A stretch of DNA of 64,000 nt, taken from the NCBI GenBank assembly GCA_964017195.1, contig OZ024897.1, positions 3,515,409 to 3,579,408 on the forward strand, given 5' to 3'. The notes beneath the pieces are model-generated. The model saw nothing but the letters and a program-made list of their open reading frames with translations, had not been told where the DNA came from and did not search any database. The stretch's first letter is position 1. Each line of letters opens with the position of its first letter. This document shows, piece after piece, positions 59,690 through 64,000 of the stretch. Both the position numbers and the translations under genes were made by a program. This DNA is from Siderastrea radians. Lineage: Eukaryota; Cnidaria; Anthozoa; Scleractinia; Rhizangiidae.

Positions 59690-60190
59690 GCGCCAGATGC
59701 AATTCGGCAAACTGTAAAATTGTAGCACTTTTTCAAGGGGATAAGGTTCAGCCTTCACAACTCGCATGAAGTTCATACATGATTTCTTTACAAAATAGAG
59801 ACTATCAAAATTTATATCGTTAAGTTCCTAATAATGTGAGCTTATGGTTATATCATATATTCACATCCAATGTTGATTACATTTTATATAACAGCTATGC
59901 TGAGGCAATGTAAGTTGACTAGCTGGGCACGAAATTTTTGCAGCAAGGGCCTCACAATTCATAAGGTTCGTGCAATATTTCTTCACAAAATTGAAACTTT
60001 CACAATGTTTGTTGCTGGCTTGATAATTATGCTGCTGATGTTTAACAGAACAGCGTTAATGAGACAATGCTATATAGTCGGGAAACTGGAACACGAAATT
60101 TTCCAAGCACCTTTTTAGGGGGATAACAGATTCAGCACTCGCGATTCATGGAAAGGTTTTCCATTTTTTCTTCACAAAGTCAAACTACCA
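59690..60190. repeat. Three diverged direct repeats (~150-190 bp) upstream of gene C
   Basis: Common phrases: a GAGRCAATG-type start, CACGAAATTTT, GGGGATAA.GTTCAGC, ACTCGC.ATG, TTTCTTCACAAA and AAACT.CAA. Copies at about 59690-59830, 59885-60010 and 60030-60190. They lie 360-860 bp before the gene C ATG. Confidence 0.5.
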
Positions 60191-60554
60191 ATTGATATCC
60201 CACATCAATGCAGGGGAAAAAACCTTCTGATACGCCTTTCAGCTTAATGAACAGTCCACCTTATGGCTCTTGAAAGCAATTAAAATTGCGCGACTAATTC
60301 ATCTCGACACGCTTCACTCCGTCTGTTGGCACCATGCCTAACCGTCCTGTTAATCTATGCGAAATAATTAAGACAAAAGTCTTTTGTTTGTTTTGAGTAT
60401 TTTCTAGTAATAACCTACCCTAAGGTGATAAACTTGCACCGTATAATATATTAAAGGGAGAACTCATTAATTTTTAAGCAATTCCTCGAAGAAATTTGCA
60501 CACCCCAACGGCGAAATTCCAGTTTTAGTGCGCGTTCATAGGAAAAATACTTCA

Positions 60555-60624
60555 ATGGCTCCAATAGCGTTTTTGTTGTTTTGTGCTTCTGTAATTCAAC
60601 TGGACACATTCTGCGACGGTGAAA
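60555..60624 (+). CDS. Gene C exon 1 (signal peptide)
   Basis: 70 nt. A closer donor GTGAAA would also keep phase 1, but GTAAGT at 60625 is far stronger. Confidence 0.8.
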
Positions 60625-63600
60625 GTAAGTAAATACCTTAGTTTAATCAAAATAATTAACGTAAGTAGACAACGATGGAAATCGAGTCAACAAAACATAA
60701 AATGTGATGTGCAAATGCACAACGCCAAAAGGTTAGCATATCATCGATCTGTTTTTACTGTTCGCATTTCATAACATTGACAGCTGAGTTTTTGACATTG
60801 TTGTCAACTTATTTTGATTAAAGTTATGACGTTTTCTTCATGTGTTCTGACGTTTTGCCCCAGTCCAAATTTGTTCGGTGCGTGCTACGAAGCATCTCAA
60901 ACTCGTGTTCTGACCGGTATATGTGGGGGCTTTAACTGATCCAGAGGTTATGACTGAAAATTGTCTACTTTCCCTGACGATGCAGTAAAAAATGATCCTC
61001 TAAAAATTGGGATCTACTTTAAATTTCTTTGAACAATCTCCTTGTTCTGAAACACTTTGACAGTATTGTTTTGTTTTCCTGGGGATATTCTCAGTTGAGT
61101 TGAGCTGGCCCAATTTGCTTCTACGCCTTTTACGTCCCCACTACACCACAGAAATAATGTTAACTTTTACGAAAACAGACACGACGTTTTGTCGAATTTT
61201 CTGTCAAGGGAATTAATTTACAAAATCAGCACTCGAATGCTACCATTTGCATTTTTGTGCATTTTTTGTATTTCCACGGCAATATACTTTGAGCTCAGAA
61301 CGCTTGATAAAATATATTGTTAAACCAAACCAAGTGGTTTCGCTAACGCCTTGAAGATGTATCTTATTAGATTTACTCGCTTTTGCAGATCGATTAACTC
61401 TTTTCGTGAACTGCTGATACATTAGGAATTCCGTTTCACGCAGACTTTTGACAGGTATCAGCGTTTTCTATTCAAAACTTATCACACGTCTAATCCATTA
61501 CATTCAAAGATGAGTTTTAAAATGGATTTTAAAGACATCATGTGATGTCATTACGTTTATAACACTAAGGATATATTCACAATTCGTTAATGCTTACGAT
61601 CTGTCGTCCCTATCAAGTTTTCTCAACAGAGACAGTTTTTGAGCATAGTGTGGTTGATATGGTAATAAAACTCTGTCTTCATTCTGCCTTCCAAAATTCT
61701 GGACGGCAAACTAAGTATAATAGTTCAACACGTACTGCCAGACGCAATTCAAGTTTTTATTTATTTATTAATTTTTTTTTTGGTTCTCGCTGAAAGGAAA
61801 AATTGTATGAAAAATAATATTAAAAATTCTTTGAAATCTTCATGTAATGGAAGTCCACCCAAGTTTCAATTTTTCAGGTCAACGGATATGATCTTCAACT
61901 TTCACCATGTTCTGAATCACTGGAAATGTCCACCCATCCTCGAAAAAATTGTTAACTGAGAGAAGAGTCATTCAACGTAAAGCTTAATTCTAGTTCGAAC
62001 TCGATTCATTAAAACCCAAAATGAATTTGAAAAGTCATTATTCACATTTTTACAAAGGCGAAAGCCAACTAAACAAACGTGGGAGATAAACAAACAGCGA
62101 GTTGGACAATACACAACACAAGACTTTGCCCCGTCAAGTGAAAAGACAGTTCCTTTCAACATTGCAAAATAACGAGAAACAAATTAAACGGCACTTAAGA
62201 AAATAACTTTAGGTTTTAAACTAAAGACTAAAATTTTACAACGTATGACTCAAGGTTTGTTAAACTGTTGAAACGATTTTTACGGACACTTTTATTTGAC
62301 ACTTTTATTTGAATAGGTATTTTAGATTAGATGAAACCAATCTTCTAGCTATGATGAAACACTCTTACTTTAATTAGAAATGTTTGAATGTTTACCATTG
62401 TTTCTTTTTCAATTTTTGTTTCTTCTTGTTTCACGGCAGGTGATGCAAAAATTCAAAATTTAAATCCACAGTTTCCAATCGATAGTTTCACGTCGTGTAA
62501 TTAAAGAAGCAAACTTTAGGGAAACAGCATCGAGCAGTCTTAGGAACGAATGCTAAAAGACCGAACTCGATTGATTTCATTCACCGAAAAAATGGCAAAA
62601 ATCAGGCTATTTGTTTGTTTATTAGAACTGACCTTAGTAATTACTGACAACCGACTATGTCTGTAATATATTCGGAAAAGATCAATTAATTGCTCTACGA
62701 AAAGTTAGCTAGATTTGAGTTCACTGAGGCCTTGACAAATTCTGATCAGATGTTATCATCAAAGGGCTACCATAGACACCACTGGTTTTCCAAGAGAATG
62801 TTTTGTTTTCTTTGTAAGTTCTTCAACTCGAACATTCCATATAACCAAAACAATAAAGAACAAAGACATTGTTGCTTTTTTCTTCCTAAGAACGCCAACT
62901 ACAAACGTAGCGAAGTTTCAAAACATTATACCAACTGGAAAATGAAAATTGCAAAACTTGACAGACAGCACCACAGGAGAGGACTGCTCAGTTTTCAATG
63001 GTTAAACAAAAAAAATTCAACCAGATATATAGAAGTCCATCAAGGTTTCACTGTAGGAAGGAAATGGTCAAATTCTGCAGTAGTTTGTATATGGCTCCGA
63101 ATCACCATCATCATTCCATTTTATTCTTGTAAATACACTAACTCACAGCACCTAGTCCCGATTTTCTAAAGCGGACAAGCCTCTTTAATTCAGAAGCAGT
63201 TTACATCTTAAAGAGATAATCAAATTCTGCTCTCCTCTTTCATTTCCCGAATTTACAGGTTCTTAGCCACCTTTCCTAAAATCGAGGTCCGTCTTTTTCG
63301 TGACCAAATTGACCTTTTTATTCTCCCAAACCAAAAGGGATAAATTCGCCAACAATTAAATACAAATACCACCAGCCCAGGCTCTGTCGGATAAAAAGAG
63401 GCGGGGAGAGGGTCGGGAGCGGGAGAAGAGTGGGTGATATACAAGATGACCTCGGTTTCTGTGCCTCTTTCCCATGTCGAAGCTCAACTAAATCCGCTCT
63501 GACGAAAGATTAACGCTCGAAACGTCAGCTTTCAATCTCTTTACGGTGGCCAAATTACTGTATCAACTCAGTTGATAAATCCAAAGTTTTGTGTTTCGCT

Positions 63601-63935
63601 TCCCCACTGAAGCAGCACCACAGTTTCTTAAGAAACTAGCCCCCTTAAATGATAGATAAGGCGTACTTCGAAATTTTGAAGACTCCTGACTCCATCCAAA
63701 GCAATTTTTGTGATACTCTTTGTTTTTATCGTATTTCTTGAATCTAAACACGCATGGCACTAGTAGGTGTAAGAGTGTGAACTCTATATTTGCAGAGGAG
63801 GCAAAACGCAATCTAACGGAGAAACTTTACAAAAAACTGTTTGATGGATACAACAAAGACTTCCTTCCGCGTCTCAATGAATCTGCACCTGTTAAAGTGC
63901 GCTTCGAATTTGAGCTTATTACAATAAAGGAAGTG
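60555..63935 (+). CDS. nAChR subunit, first two exons of a third gene (gene C), continues past the right edge
   Basis: Exons are 60555-60624 and 63796-63935. Exon 1 encodes a signal peptide (MAPIAFLLFCASVIQLDTF and CDGE) and ends in phase 1 at GTAAGT. Exon 2 (140 nt, same length and phases as gene A exon 2) encodes EAKRNLTEKLYKKLFDGYNK and the FEFELITIKEV strand, ending in phase 0 at GTAAGT. This matches the N-terminal helix and first strands of the ligand-binding domain. The 45-nt exon, loop A exon and large terminal exon should follow beyond 64000. Whether it is an alpha type cannot be seen. It stands in tandem with gene B, 3.1 kb downstream. A TATAATATATTAAA stretch about 110 bp upstream may be its TATA region. 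Confidence 0.87.
60625..63795. other. Gene C intron 1; one long unrecognised open frame
   Basis: A plus-strand open stretch at 62690-63169 (about 159 codons) has no recognisable domain and no good start context. It is lysine- and asparagine-rich like the surrounding AT-rich DNA, so it is probably chance. Near the right end lies a repeat tail (63497-63580). Confidence 0.5.
63497..63580 (+). mobile_element. High-copy retroelement 3' end (Penelope-like by resemblance)
   Basis: CTCTGACGAAAGATTAACGC followed by TCGAAACGTCAGC and ACGGTGGCCAAATTAC. I recall this block from many copies in cnidarian and other invertebrate genomes, associated with Penelope-like elements; not verified here. TGACG and CGTCA can pair into a hairpin. 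Confidence 0.4.
63796..63935 (+). CDS. Gene C exon 2
   Basis: 140 nt after acceptor TATATTTGCAG. The N-terminal helix shows ELY/KLY and the YNKDFLPRLNESAPVKVRF block typical of nAChR subunits. Confidence 0.92.
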
Positions 63936-64000
63936 GTAAGTTTGCTCTAAAATATCTTTTATGGCATTAAGAGAACTACAGGCTTTTGATCGAGTGCAAG

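Noticed and set aside
62690..63169. 159-codon plus-strand open frame in gene C intron 1
   Set aside because: No good start codon and no domain recognised; it lies within an intron. Kept only as a note.

Overview
The window is animal genomic DNA, best explained as an anthozoan cnidarian and probably a stony coral. The genes are intron-rich with GT/AG borders. The nicotinic-receptor exons are cnidarian-like, and the repeats (DIRS-type tyrosine-recombinase retroelement, many inverted-repeat MITEs, a roughly 110-bp satellite at the left edge) are of kinds common in coral genomes. The species cannot be fixed from the sequence alone.

Layout. 1-6815 (minus): first six coding exons of replication factor C subunit 5 (RFC5); the rest of the gene lies off the left edge. 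Its promoter near 7000 carries a consensus E2F site and a YY1-like site. 7297-8590: a 26-bp-arm hairpin and a 62-bp minisatellite with a trimeric higher-order repeat. 11406-16713 (minus): a complete five-exon alpha-type nicotinic acetylcholine receptor (nAChR) gene, 543 aa (gene A). 22930-24513 (minus): a broken copy of a multicopy invertebrate family with a cysteine-rich C-terminus. 26841-40984 (plus): a decayed DIRS-like retroelement (CCHC knuckle, RT, RNase H, tyrosine recombinase), split inside RNase H by a 10.6-kb insertion (28359-38966) with long inverted ends and a TTAA target duplication. That insertion contains a fold-back element with a second hairpin inside it, inverted GAGTAAA arrays, a 1.19-kb tandem duplication, and a Harbinger-like MITE. 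41811-48490: MITEs and diverged repeats. 52125-57443 (plus): a second complete nAChR gene, 532 aa (gene B), whose introns hold several MITEs and a roughly 155-bp tandem array that has copied the splice acceptor and start of its 45-nt exon three extra times. 60555-63935 and beyond (plus): the first two exons of a third nAChR gene (gene C).

How the genes fit together. The three receptor genes share exon phases (1, 0, 0, 2) and a 45-nt third exon, so they form a local paralogue cluster: A on the minus strand, B and C in tandem on the plus strand. About 35 kb of mostly transposon-derived DNA separates A from B. A and B both keep the vicinal Cys pair of ligand-binding alpha subunits and a cation-type pore entrance (Gly-Glu-Arg). 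RFC5 is an unrelated housekeeping replication gene.
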